DNA from: Metarhizium brunneum
Taxonomy: Eukaryota > Ascomycota > Sordariomycetes > Hypocreales > Clavicipitaceae
Assembly (NCBI RefSeq): GCF_013426205.1
Contig: NC_089428.1
Location: forward strand, 124,001-188,000
Reading direction: 5' to 3'
Length of the DNA: 64,000 nucleotides
Shown: piece by piece, positions 1 through 10,350 of the stretch
How the letters are laid out: each line of letters opens with the position of its first letter
How positions within the stretch are numbered: the first letter of the stretch is position 1
Made by a program: the position numbers and the translations under genes
The notes under the pieces: model-generated
What the model saw: the letters and a program-made list of their open reading frames with translations, nothing else
What the model was told of the DNA's origin: nothing
The model's database searches: none

Positions 1-64
1 GAGACGAGCAATAGTAGATTACGACGGTTCGTGGTATTCGTTTGTCATTCTGAGGCTATGATTT

Positions 65-427
65 ATGCCGACCCGACTCCGTTGGGTAAAAAGCAAGATC
101 TTCCTCCACCTCCAGATGGCTGCCAAATTAGCCAAAATGCATATCCCTGATAGGTTCTACGAAGAAATCTACCAACGGGGAAGCCATAAGTTCTTATCAG
201 GGGCAGAGTATGCCAGACGGGCTGCATTAAACGAAGAAGCGATTATCCAACTTGAAAGCATTGGGTACCGGTCCCGATCACCCACCGAAATCGATCGGCA
301 AAGACGTAATCGTATTCCGTATCTTGAACGCAAGAAGCTGCGCCAGTATCCTGAACTGTGTGGGTATTTGGACAAGACGGACGAAGAAGAATTTGTGAGA
401 TTGGACGAGGAGATCAAGGCTCTATAA
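65..427 (+). CDS. Hypothetical protein, possibly the 3' end of a gene cut by the window edge
   Basis: This 120-codon frame opens with an ATG at 65 and ends at a TAA. The product is charged and looks helical, rich in Arg, Lys and Glu with an acidic C-terminus (TDEEEFVRLDEEIKAL), which looks like real coding sequence rather than a chance frame. I do not recognise a named domain. The upstream part may lie outside the window, since the frame could be the last exon of a longer gene. About 23 nt after the stop a good donor (CAG followed by GTAAGA at about 451) and an acceptor (AAATAG, ending about 498) suggest a spliced 3' region. The function is unknown. Confidence 0.35.
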   Translation: MPTRLRWVKSKIFLHLQMAAKLAKMHIPDRFYEEIYQRGSHKFLSGAEYARRAALNEEAIIQLESIGYRSRSPTEIDRQRRNRIPYLERKKLRQYPELCGYLDKTDEEEFVRLDEEIKAL

Positions 428-617
428 CATGCGAGTCAACAACAACAGGTAAGAAGCACTTATGGTACTATACTCACCTCTAACAAAAACCAAATAGGCT
501 AGCTCGACTCCAGCTTTTTACATACACCCCAGGATCGACTCAGAGTTTATCGGCCCAAGATGGTTGACGATCCTGGCTTCATCACTAGTTGGTGGTAATG
601 TGGAAATACTACCGCCG

Positions 618-968
618 CTGATGCGATGTAACTATGCTATGCTCTCGCAGACGGCGAATTCGAACATTCAGGGGCAGTCGAATGGGGGGGACGTTCCGAG
701 GACCTTGCGTCGTTGGCTCCAGGAACAAGACGGACGGAAATTTGATGGAGTTCCGATAGCCTCGGTACGTGATCTCTTGAGGGTCCATCGTCTAATTTTT
801 AAGAGACCAGCAATCCGGGAAGAGGATCTGAAGGCTAGCATTATGAAGATCTTTGTCGCGGTGGCAAGCCGCTATTACCATCTGCTCGTGTATGTAGCTC
901 GTGATAGTGGCTTTGACCACTTGATCATCTGGGGAACGCAGCCTCTGGCCTTGAAGTGTTCCAACTGA
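618..968 (+). CDS. Hypothetical protein, no recognisable domain
   Basis: The open frame continues upstream to 564, but its first ATG is near 618. The predicted product is about 116 residues. It has a polar Asn/Gln/Gly N-terminus, a basic helical middle (RRWLQEQDGRKF) and a hydrophobic stretch near the end (FVAVASRYYHLLVYVA). It lies just after the putative intron following the frame at 65-427, so it may be a later exon or a separate small gene. I know no family for it, and a chance frame cannot be excluded. Confidence 0.2.
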   Translation: MMRCNYAMLSQTANSNIQGQSNGGDVPRTLRRWLQEQDGRKFDGVPIASVRDLLRVHRLIFKRPAIREEDLKASIMKIFVAVASRYYHLLVYVARDSGFDHLIIWGTQPLALKCSN

Positions 969-1991
969 TAATCGCGCTTACTTGATGACCTATTTTTAAG
1001 ATTTAAGAAGTCTGACAAGAACCGCTACGTCGCACACCATCTGAAACGGGGATGCGGGTCTGAGGCCTGCCAACAAGTTCAAACGCCAGGCTTTGCTGTT
1101 CCTTGTAATAGTCAGTTTCCATGGGCAACGCCGAAAACTGTAGTGTCGGAATGGCCCCCGATGAAAGCGGATTGGACAGACGTGCTACGTCGTCAAGGAT
1201 CAAGCACAGCACATCTCCCCAGCAATGTAGGGTTAGGGAGATCACCACCTGAGTCAGTCAAGGACCAAGGTATGAGAGAAAATCTTGTTTCAAGGAGCCG
1301 ATCAACGCGGATCTAGAAACACTGCTAGTCAAACGTGACGCCTGTTGCAAATCACAAGCGGTAATCGGTAAATCAATGGGACTCGTCTCAAACAGCTCCG
1401 ATTCGCAATACTACAGATGCTAGCCATGGCCTGTGATGGCTCCTAACCTGTTCAAAGTTGGCATGGACACAGGGCCATCTTCCATCCGAAGGCTTGAGGC
1501 TTGTATAGATTGATAGATGGATGGATGGACGGGCGCCTTATTGCAACACAAAACTACTCAGATCGGAAGTCACCGGCGTCTCTGATTGGCGACATTGAAA
1601 TAGAACAAAATCAGTACAGGCCTGGCTCCGGAATGGTCCAGCATTAGGTGGAGATATTCAAGACAACATAAGTGCTGGGGGCCACTAGTGTCGGCGAGAT
1701 AAAACAGTAGGTGATACACACCACCACCAAGGCGGCCCCCCCGATGGAAACAGAAGTGTATGGGATTGTCAGGCTCACGAGTCAATCACTAGCAACCGCG
1801 CGGGCGGGCGGGACGCAGACAACATATATGGCGTCTGTAATATGTATATAAACTCGATGAGAAGAAGGCCAAGAGAGAATTATTGCTCATCATAATAACA
1901 TCGTTTCTTATTCTTATTGCCCTGCCAGCTCTAATTGTTGACTTTTTTCTCATCTTTTCCCCTTATTATTTTTTAAAAGAACTGCATCAGG
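969..1991. other. Intergenic region and promoter side of the Egh16-like gene
   Basis: No convincing coding region is seen on either strand. The 3' part holds a GC-rich block (GCGCGGGCGGGCGGG at about 1798-1812) followed by a TATA-like element and a pyrimidine-rich leader, a typical fungal promoter layout for the gene starting at 1992. Confidence 0.5.
1845..1852 (+). promoter_or_regulatory. TATA-box-like element upstream of the Egh16-like gene
   Basis: TATATAAA lies about 140 nt upstream of the start codon at 1992. A T/C-rich stretch between them fits a transcription start region. The assignment rests on position and sequence only. Confidence 0.45.
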
Positions 1992-3195
1992 ATGCGTTCG
2001 GCAACTATGTACATGGCCCTGGTGGCCTTTTCTTCCAGTCTTGTTAACGCCCACGGCAAGCCCACGACTGCTGTACGTCACTGAAAAAAAAACAAAAGCC
2101 ATGCCTTGCAAGAATCATGTTATCCCTAACAAAGCCTCTTTAGACTGGAAACGCCGGTGGCGTCTCCCGAGCGCTGGGCCTTCTGCCCGAAGGCTCGGTG
2201 CCGGACACGGGTCCCAACAAATTGACCGAGGTCGACACGCCCGTTTTTGGTAGCAGAAAGATCGCTTCCAAGGGACTGGGCAGGACAGCTGGCGGCGGTA
2301 AGATCAAGCTCGCCGACGCGGCCAAGAGTATCCAGGACGCTGGCGGTGATCCTGCCAAGATCACCCCAGGCGGACAGCTCAGCTTCACTTGGCAAACTGT
2401 GACTTCTGTACGTGCGGTTTCCAGATAGTGGTTTACTATCCCCAAACAACGGGCCATGTTGTCCTTGCTTACCCTGATGACAGGACGGCGGTGGCCCAAT
2501 CCGAGCTCTGTGTAACACGGAAGGAAAAGACGATTTCACCCAGAACTCGGTCGAGCTTAAAATTCAAGACAATGTCCCAGGCAAGGGCGGAAACATTAAG
2601 CCAGGGCCAAACGCCAGCAGGAAGCTACCACCTGGCTTTCAAGCGAAAGGACAAGGCAAGGGTGGCAAGAATAACGCGAGAGACGAGATTAATGATTTGT
2701 TTGGTCGCTTCATCGGGAAGCGAGCCGTCAACGTCAATGAGAAAACGGTGAGTGGCAACATCGCTTTTGTGAGATTGAAAACGAAACTAATTGTGTCACG
2801 TCCCCCTACAACAGAACGTCGTGGCCACGGCTCCCAACGACATGACTTGTAATGGAGTGATTGGCAGCAATAGTCAGATGTGTCTATGCAAGATTGCCAA
2901 TAATAACGGGGCTGGTCCCTTTGGTGGTGTCATGCCTGTCCAGATGGTCGGCGGCAATTCAACTGGAGAGGCTTCAGCTGGAAATGGGGCAACGGGAGGC
3001 AATGCTGGAGGCAATTCTGGCGACAATGCTGGAGGCAATTCTGGAGGCAATTCTGGAGGCAATTCCGGAGACAATGCTGGAGGCAATTCCGGAGACAATG
3101 CTGGAGGCAATTCCGGAGACAATGCTGGAGGCAATTCTGGAAACAATGCTGGAGGCAATTCCGGAGGCAATTCCGGTGCTGCCAACAAGTTTTAG
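1992..3195 (+). CDS. Egh16/GAS1-like secreted protein with Gly/Asn-rich repeat tail
   Basis: A four-exon model stays open throughout: 1992-2072, 2144-2407, 2484-2747 and 2815-3195 (329 residues). All introns are GT-AG and 67-76 nt. The first residues form a signal peptide ending near VNAHG. The mature part follows the Egh16-like pattern: [11 protein letters not shown] after the signal, a [10 protein letters not shown] segment, [19 protein letters not shown], and [14 protein letters not shown] with conserved cysteines. Family members (GEgh16, GAS1, GAS2) are expressed in appressoria or during host penetration in plant- and insect-infecting fungi; their biochemical role is unknown. The last about 65 residues are tandem [12 protein letters not shown] units, a low-complexity tail probably flexible and extracellular. 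The call is firm at family level. Confidence 0.88.
2997..3175 (+). repeat. In-frame tandem repeat encoding GGNSG(D/G/N)NA units
   Basis: Units of GGAGGCAATTC(C/T)GG followed by (A/C)GACAATGCT recur about nine times with small changes and keep the reading frame of the Egh16-like gene. Units of 24 nt alternate with shorter 15 nt ones. Such minisatellites change length easily, so the tail is probably polymorphic between strains. Confidence 0.85.
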
Positions 3196-5137
3196 TCATA
3201 GAAAATTGGCTAAAACCATGTCCATATTAGTGAACATCCGCAAATCAATACCGGTATTGTTTGGGGCGGCGACTTTTATCTACACGGAAATTCGGGAGAA
3301 GTCGCAGGGTCCATCGTTAGCCACTATAAGAAGGGTCTTATGCTCACCTTTTAAATTTACCAAGTTTTGCCTTTATGATCCCGTTTGTTAGCAGGTGTAT
3401 TTGACGAATTACAATGTCCGTCGCGGGTGTATTGGCGTTCTGTAGTTCGTGGAGGCGCTGCTGACAGACCGCGAAGAATGGAATTCTTCATCATGCCCTC
3501 ATCCATATCCGGCGTTATGGGCTCTCCAGAACAGAGCAACTATGCGGCAGGAAAATGCCTAAGCCCGATTTACTTGGGTGTCTCGAGTCCTGCTTTTCTC
3601 CTTCCTTGGACGGCTATGCCAAAGTGACACAAACGGTCACTGGCCTCAGGTACTTCGCGTCGCTATTAAAAGAAGACAAAGAGGCACTGATATTGCGTGG
3701 TCGCATAACCCTCTTATCATCACACTGCGACGAACTATTGGGGCAAGAGGGGCCGATCCAAAGAGTGATTTCGCCATCGACCTTGCTCACGAAGGAAAAG
3801 CCCATCTCACCGTCTGATCTATTTTTGGCACCTTCTTGACATCTGGTCGCTTGAAGGACCTCCACGGCGGCGCCTGACGCAGCAGTTTAAACAGCGCATG
3901 CCGCTACTTCTAAGTATTTCTATATCCCTATACTATCGCTGTTTTTCCACCGACTGTTTGAACCATTCTTCCCATGACCAAACATCCGACGCGCTACTAT
4001 TCGGCTTGCCCACCTCGCCGTAAAGCTTCGGTCGCTTCTTCCGCTTCCCGTTGTGAGGCTCTGTGGTTCTACCTAATTCGCGGTGATGTTTCCCAGTTTT
4101 GCGAGGAACCCGTCACTCGACGACCTATGGGCAAAAGGCTCAAATATTACAGTCCTGGATTCATATCTTACAAGTTAGAGGCACATGGGAACGGCATTAC
4201 GGGCCAAAAGAATGCCTCAAGCGAGCGGAGTATAAGGGGCATGCAGGGCTTGAATATAGAACTTCTTGCCCGGGTGAAAAGCGACAACAGAGTCCCTTAG
4301 TACTGATTCCGACTTCCCTAGTACCAATTTCTGTCTCATGTAGACGCACCCAGGCATGCCAGAGGTACGACGTACGAAGGGACCCAGGGCATGTCTGTTA
4401 ATGCCGCTTGGGTGTCGCGAAACTACGGACTCCTTCTCTGGCTTCCTGTACTAAACGTGCAGTTGCGGTATGGATAGATTATTGAGCCAAGAGGATACCT
4501 GTGGGAGAAGATGGCCGAGATGAAGATCTATATAACCGAGTTAACCGGTGTGTCTGCATTTGATCTCGTTCCTCAAAATATTATCCATGATTGCCTGGCA
4601 TTATTCTGCCCGATACTTTCCACTTCTCGGTCCTTGTGTTACTTCTAGATCTGATTTGTCGCCACTTGACCTGTCTTGACATTTTCGTAACCCTTTCGAC
4701 CTATGGCATAGCGCCTTGGACGCCATTTGAGAAGCAATTATAGCATCCCCACAACGGATAAGTCGGCACTACCTGCTACAAGATTGCGTCTTCATGACGA
4801 TGAGGCATACTTTAGTGTGTTCTAAATAACGATGTATACATTGGTTCGACAGCTATAATTGGCCATATGCATACTGAAGCCATTGCCAACCGTGGGTTGG
4901 TCGTCAAATATACCACTCGCAATCCGCATCAACACATGTAATCGCTGGAACTTTGTTGAAGCCGCCTTTCAAGCCACTCAGCCTTCAATTACGGCACAGC
5001 TCGGTCATTCATAGCCGACGTAAAAAGACATGTAAACATATGCTTAGTCCCAATACACTGGTTCTCGATAACATCTACTTTCCAATTCTCGTTTGGAAGT
5101 CTTCTTTTAACCCCTCGAAAAGTGCCATACTGCTGCA
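3196..5137. other. Gene-poor region with a polyketide synthase relic
   Basis: Apart from the KR-domain remnant near 3.5 kb, I find no frame with recognisable protein features. Several overlapping short frames (3385-3840, 3974-4401, 4953-5243) lack family motifs. The stretch may be decayed coding DNA. Confidence 0.4.
3469..3552 (+). pseudogene. Remnant of a type I polyketide synthase ketoreductase (KR) domain
   Basis: The frame reads through a signature closely resembling the KR active-site region of fungal reducing PKSs: MEFFIMPSSISGVMGSP followed by EQSNYAAG. Intact KRs have FFIMLSSxSGxxGxxxQxNYAAGN, in which the Ser and Tyr are catalytic; both are visible here. Upstream and downstream the frame loses PKS character within a few dozen codons and breaks by stops and frame changes. 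No KS, AT or ACP motif is seen nearby. It is therefore a small decayed fragment of a megasynthase gene and not a functional locus. Confidence 0.6.
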
Positions 5138-8100
5138 ATGGATACTTCGTGCTGGAAGGTCAAAGTCCAACCTCATCCCGGCTCATCGGTGCATGATATT
5201 GCCACCGAGCCGAACTGGGGTGTTGGCCACGAGCATCGTGTAGGGTATAGGAATAGCAGCAATCGCTTACCAGGGTTGACCGATGATGGGGATTACCACG
5301 CAGAGATTGAGCAGGCGCAGTTGGCGCGGAAAGAACTAGAGGAGGAGATAACCCATGGGACACTGATCAATTTCCGCCAGCTGATTGAACACCAGCCCGT
5401 TAGCCCATTTCTGCGTCTTCATATTATTCAAGAGCTAACACAGGTAGTAGGACTTCCACCTCAGACACCCCGAGAATAAGTCTCAGGGCTGGAGATATGT
5501 GCTTGATACCACGGAGGACTGGGTGAAGCAGAAGCAAGACTGGCCTATTAACATTCGTAGAAAGCAAGAGGAACAAAAAAGTGCGGCAAAAAATGACAAA
5601 GAAAAGAAAGAGAGGAGGGCTCAACAGGAGCATGAGTGGCGGCGAGATTCTGACACGGAAAAACACAACGACGCTTATGCCGTCAAAAACGCGTCAAGCG
5701 ATAAAGAAAAACGTCTCGAGGACATGTATTCAATGCACGAAATTGCTCTGCTTCGGGGTCTAGAGCATGAGAATGACTACGTGTCGCATCTCAAAGAAAA
5801 TGATGGCAAAGGAAACGCGCCCAAGGTGCCAAATCAGACGCAGATCTCTATCGATGAGCAGGACCAATTCAGTCCTGATAATTGGCTTCCTCGTTCCTCG
5901 CACCTGATCCGTAACACGGGCAAGCACCCATTGAATGCCGAGCCCGACCTAAGCCAGCTCTTTTCCTCTGGCTTAATTACACCTAATGAGCTACACTACG
6001 TTAGAAACCATGGGGGTGTCCCAAGACTATTGTGGGAGTTCCACCAGCTCAAGGTCGAGTATAACAGCACAACAAAGATATACTCCATGGAGGATATTAA
6101 GGGCTTCGACGTCATCAACATACCTATCGCGCTAGCGTGCGATGGTAACAGGAGGAAAGAGCTCAATATGATGAAGAGAAGCAAGGGGTTCGATTGGGGA
6201 CCTGGGGGTGTTAGTTGCTCTTACTGGAAAGGCCCTCTACTCAGAGATGTTCTAGTCGATGCGGGAGTTCCAGAATTGCCGCCTGATCTGGGTGGCAAGC
6301 GATATTGGGTCAATTTTGAGGGTGCGGATGAGCTCAGCGAGGGGAATTATGCGACATCAATCCCGTTTGAATATGCCATGTGTGCGCAAAACGATATTCT
6401 CCTGGCCTATGAGATGAATGACGTTCCGTTGCCGCCGGATCACGGGTATCCCATTAGGGTGATAATTCCAGGCTACGTAGGAGGCAGATGCGTCAAATGG
6501 CTGCGGAAGATATGGATTAGCCAGGAGGAGAATAAGTCTCACTATCATATTTGGGACAATCGTGTCCTCCCCGCCTTTATCTCTGAGATGGACGGTCCTT
6601 TTGCAGAAGCGCTATTTCGGCATCCGGATACGGCCTGCAATGAACAGAACCTCAATTCTATTATTGCAAAGCCTGCCCATGGCGAAACAATATCACTATC
6701 CCAGGCCCGGAAAGGCAGCAGCTATCGTATAGCAGGTATCGCATATGATGGTGGGGGCCATGAGGTGCAGCGAGTCGAGGTTTCTCTTGACAATGGCAAG
6801 ACATGGCTATACTGTATTCGCAGATTTCCCGAAGCTCCTATTCGACATGGTAATAAGTACTGGGCATGGGTTCATTGGCATGTTGACGTTGACGTTGTTC
6901 AGCTTCTCCGAGCGAGTAGTATAACTGCGCGGTGTTTCAATGTCTTTAAAAACACGCAACCTAGGGACCCGAACTGGAACATCATGGGAATGATGAATAA
7001 CTGTTGGTACACTGTCAAACTGGAGATAGTGAATCGGGAGCAGTCGGCTGTGCCCTACATGCTATTCCGCCATCCGACGGAGCCTGGCAAGGGAGAAGGC
7101 GGCTGGATGAAGCCAAGCACTGAAAATCGGATTTCTGATACTAGACAGGAGGCCAGGGCTCCACAGAAGCAGTTCACGCGTGAGGAAATCGAAAAACACG
7201 ATAAACAGCATGACTGTTGGATCGTGGTAGATGGAAAAGTTTACGACGCAACGAGCGTTTTGGGGTGGCACCCCGGAGGCCCTGCAGCCATTCTCGAGCA
7301 CGCAGGGAAGGTTCACCAAGATACTACGGATGAGTTCTCTTCTATACATGATGACTTTGCGATCCAGAAGCTGCAAGGTAAGATTTATATCAGATATTAA
7401 CTAGTGTGTAATGCTGACAAGTTTTTCGAGAATGTGTCCTCGGAGTCGTTACAGAGAAGACCGCAAACTTTATCAAGAAGAACGCGGAAGCTGCTGCCAA
7501 AGAGACAGCGTTATCATCTGCAAAGGACGATCAAGTCATCCTTCAAAAACACAGATGGGTGCCTGTTAAGCTTATTAACCGCAAAGAAATATCTGCAGAT
7601 TCGAGAATATATACTTTTGAGCTTCCTGGAAACAAGAGCGTACTTGGCATTAGCACTTGCCAACACATCTTTCTCGGTTTTCACCTTAGGGACTGAATGC
7701 TTATTCGCAGCTACACTCCTACAAGGCCTCTCTTGCCTGCTCTAAGCGACACCAATCCTCCCAGAGACCCATACAGGGACGGCGATGGAACCTTCGATCT
7801 GACTGTCAAGACCTATTTCGCCGATGAAAATCAGCCTGGAGGTGCAATGTCTTCCATCCTTGATTGCATTCCGCTTGGGGAAGAAGTGGAGATCCGTGGT
7901 CCGACAGGCGAGATTGTATATAATGGTGACGGCAACTTCATTATTGACGGCAAGGAATGCCACTTTAGCCGTGTTTCGTTGGTCCTAGGTGGTTCCGGCG
8001 TCACCCCTGGCTATGCTCTTGTCGCTCGCGTTATAATGACTCCCCAAGACAAGACTACGATAAGTCTCATTGACGCTAACAAGACAGAGGACGACATCCT

Positions 8101-8419
8101 TATGCGAGATGAACTAGACCAGTTCCGGCGGGAGTCCAGGGACAAGCTGCGAGTGACGCACATTTTGAGCCATCCTAGTGATAGTTGGAATGGGCTCAGG
8201 GGTCATGTGGATGAGGTCAAAATTAAGGACAATCTATTTCCACCGAGCGACGACTCGGTAGCCTTCTTGTGCGGCCCGCCAACAATGATTCAAAAGGCAG
8301 TTTTGCCAGTGTTGAAGGGTAAGTTTAAAACTCAAGGCCTAGTTTCACAATCAACGTCACTAATTTGCATCGCTCTAGAATGGGGCTATATTGAGGATGA
8401 GAATGTATTCGGATTCTAG
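5138..8419 (+). pseudogene. Nitrate reductase-like gene with premature stop in the FAD domain
   Basis: Exons 5138-5398, 5451-7377, 7431-8318 and 8379-8419 join in frame across GT-AG introns of 52, 53 and 60 nt. The product has the order of eukaryotic nitrate reductase: a charged N-terminal extension, a molybdopterin domain (SKGFDWGPGGVS; Mo-ligand Cys in ACDGNRRKE), a dimerisation domain (PNWNIMGMMNNCWYTVK), a cytochrome b5 domain (haem motif WHPGGP), then an FAD/NAD reductase domain (RSYTPTRP, GGSGVTPGY, CGPPTMIQKAV, terminal FGF). A single in-frame TGA at 7694-7696 falls between FHLRD and MLIRSYTPTRP, where an Arg CGA codon would fit. Just before it TGQH reads TCQH. The N-terminal parts also differ from canonical NiaD, so this is probably a paralogue that lost electron input from NAD(P)H. 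Confidence 0.85.
7694..7696 (+). other. Premature TGA codon in the nitrate reductase-like gene
   Basis: The reading frame is open for more than 80 codons before this TGA and for more than 200 codons after it, and both sides match the FAD domain. A CGA-to-TGA change (C to T) would explain it, the type of mutation produced by repeat-induced point mutation. I found no GT-AG intron that removes the codon and keeps the frame. Confidence 0.8.
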
Positions 8420-9761
8420 TCCTTTTATATCACACAAAACGTACAGCACAGCTGTTTAGTTAATTGCAACACGGCTAGTCAAATATCTATTCGTAGCAGT
8501 TGGACGTTGGTCTTTCAAAAAGCAGCGAAACAGTCGCCACATGACACTGTCAATCTCTTGTTAGAAGGCGCAGACGAAATAATGTCAGCTACATAAGTCT
8601 CTTGATCCGGGTAAACTCTTTACACCTCCTTGCAGTAAGAGACAGTGACTCGCCTTACTATGCAGATTATAAACTTTAGTATTGGAGTTGACACACTGTG
8701 TCTGTTGTCTTCTGATTAGACTTGGCGGCACCATAGGCATAAAAGGCAATAAGTCTGTTAATATGGGCGGAAATTTCGGCGGGAAGTGCGTGCCAGAAGA
8801 GCGAGTTGAGTGTAAACCGAAACACACCAGGCTCAGCCTGCTACATGTGTGAGCTTCGATGCATGATAAACTGATTGTCAGGTCGGCTAGGCTGGATCTT
8901 ATAGGGTCCAATTCATTTTAAGCGATGCACCATCAGAAGCTGACGATCTTGAGGGCCGCGCATATGGCAGGGCCGATTGTAGCGGCAGGCTGTGCACTCA
9001 TATATGATCTCATGTCACGAATTAAGGGATGAATTCGAGATGGAGACTTGGTTGGAGAGCCTCACCCACCCATGAAACATGTACATGATTTTGACATGTT
9101 ATTTAGTCCTTGCATCAATTTAGACTTGCATGTAGTTTTATCTGTTCTACGCTTCAACGACAGCATCACCTGGTCGACGCTTTATAGACATGCATCCTTA
9201 AGTTTTAAACTAGCTTGTGAGCTTCAAATTGGCAGCTAGCTGGCCCACATTAAGTCTGACGCGCGAAAAGAAGATAATACAATCACCATAGCAAGTCAGG
9301 GAGGTGCAAGAATCCAAGAGATATCTCGCGGGTCTATTGCTCTCATCTCATGATGATGAACAGGCGGATGAAAACCTGGGAAGACTGTAAGTTTGTGGGC
9401 ATCCACTTTACTTTCTGGACTTTGCTTACGAAATTCGAGAACTTTTCGCCGGTGGTCTTCAATTCAGTAGATTGCTGGATCCAACCAAGGAATCGCATTC
9501 TGTCAGATAGCGAACATGCAATTTAGGTGTAAACGCAACCCTTGATTCATGCCCGGATGTATGATAGATAGCCTGGGTGCAGAATTTATGTTTGTTCTGG
9601 GCAACAAAAATTTAAAGTTTAATTTTAGAGTATTTAAATTTTAAAGCTCTGCGCCTTTATATATTGGCGACGCTAAATAAGCGAAAAAGAAAAAATAATA
9701 GCCAAGGTAACTGCTACTTGCGCATGTGCAAAAATTTCTTCCTGGGAAATAATAACAAGAT
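8420..9761. other. Intergenic, nothing recognised
   Basis: Only short frames without family features (for example 8585-8911 minus, 9048-9239 plus). The 3' part from about 9590 becomes strongly AT-rich. Confidence 0.5.
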
Positions 9762-9867
9762 TGACCGAGACAGGGGTCGAACCTGCGACCTTCTGATCAC
9801 ATAACAAGTATCAGCACTAAGTAGATACTATTCGTAGTCAGACGCTCTGCCATTGAGCTACACGGCC
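9762..9867 (-). tRNA. tRNA-Arg (anticodon ACG) with a 34-nt intron
   Basis: Read on the minus strand, a full cloverleaf can be drawn: acceptor GGCCGTG with CTCGGTC, D-arm GCTC/GAGC, anticodon stem TCTGA/TCAGA, and a T-arm GCAGG/CCTGT around TTCGACC. The anticodon loop reads CTACGA then A, giving anticodon ACG (Arg, CGN codons). An intron of 34 nt (9798-9831) sits between positions 37 and 38, the canonical place for nuclear tRNA introns. The acceptor stem has one U-U mismatch (6-67), so slight decay is possible. The +2 G-U pair in the acceptor and the weak outer T-stem pair are tolerable. Confidence 0.82.
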
Positions 9868-10350
9868 TGTTGCGTGGCACCAGTCGCGGCAAAATCTCTC
9901 TACAACTCTTCACATGCAAGGGCTATGCTTAATTCGAGAGTTACGACTTTGAGATATAATTTTCTTAGACTGTGTAGAAGTAGTGTTAATTAAAAGTATT
10001 AATATAAAATATATTGTGTTTTACTAGTTTAATCTGAGTCTAATATAGGGTAGGTTGCTATAAACTATATATACAATATTAGTATTGATTGCAAATAAAA
10101 GACCTGGACAAAGAATAAAGCAAGGGACTTTCATTTTTTTCCTTTCTCTTAAACTCTACGATTATCTTTAATAACTTATACATTTCCAGAAAGCTAAGGC
10201 TAGTCCTCTAAGGGTCTTGTAAAACCTATTTTATCCAGGAAAGATAGTAAATCAAAGTCTATTTTACTCGATAAAATATTATAGTACTAAATCTTAGAAA
10301 AAAATCTTGATTTTATAACCCTAATTTCTCGAATATGCCTCACAATAAGA
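9868..10350. other. AT-rich intergenic stretch next to the tRNA gene
   Basis: Runs such as TTAATTAAAAGTATTAATATAAAATATATT mark a clearly AT-biased block (about 9950-10330; a similar block lies at 9590-9670). I see no terminal repeats or transposase motifs. It may be RIP-affected or simply spacer DNA. Confidence 0.45.

Noticed and set aside
2874..3199. Long minus-strand frames rich in Pro-Glu-Leu or Cys-Leu-Gln repeats opposite the Egh16-like tail
   Set aside because: They are mirror translations of the in-frame tandem repeat on the plus strand, which has splice sites and family motifs.
7641..7690. A 50-nt GT-AG intron that might remove sequence before the premature TGA at 7694
   Set aside because: Using it would delete the conserved QHIFLGFH segment and put the downstream FAD domain out of frame, so it does not rescue the gene.
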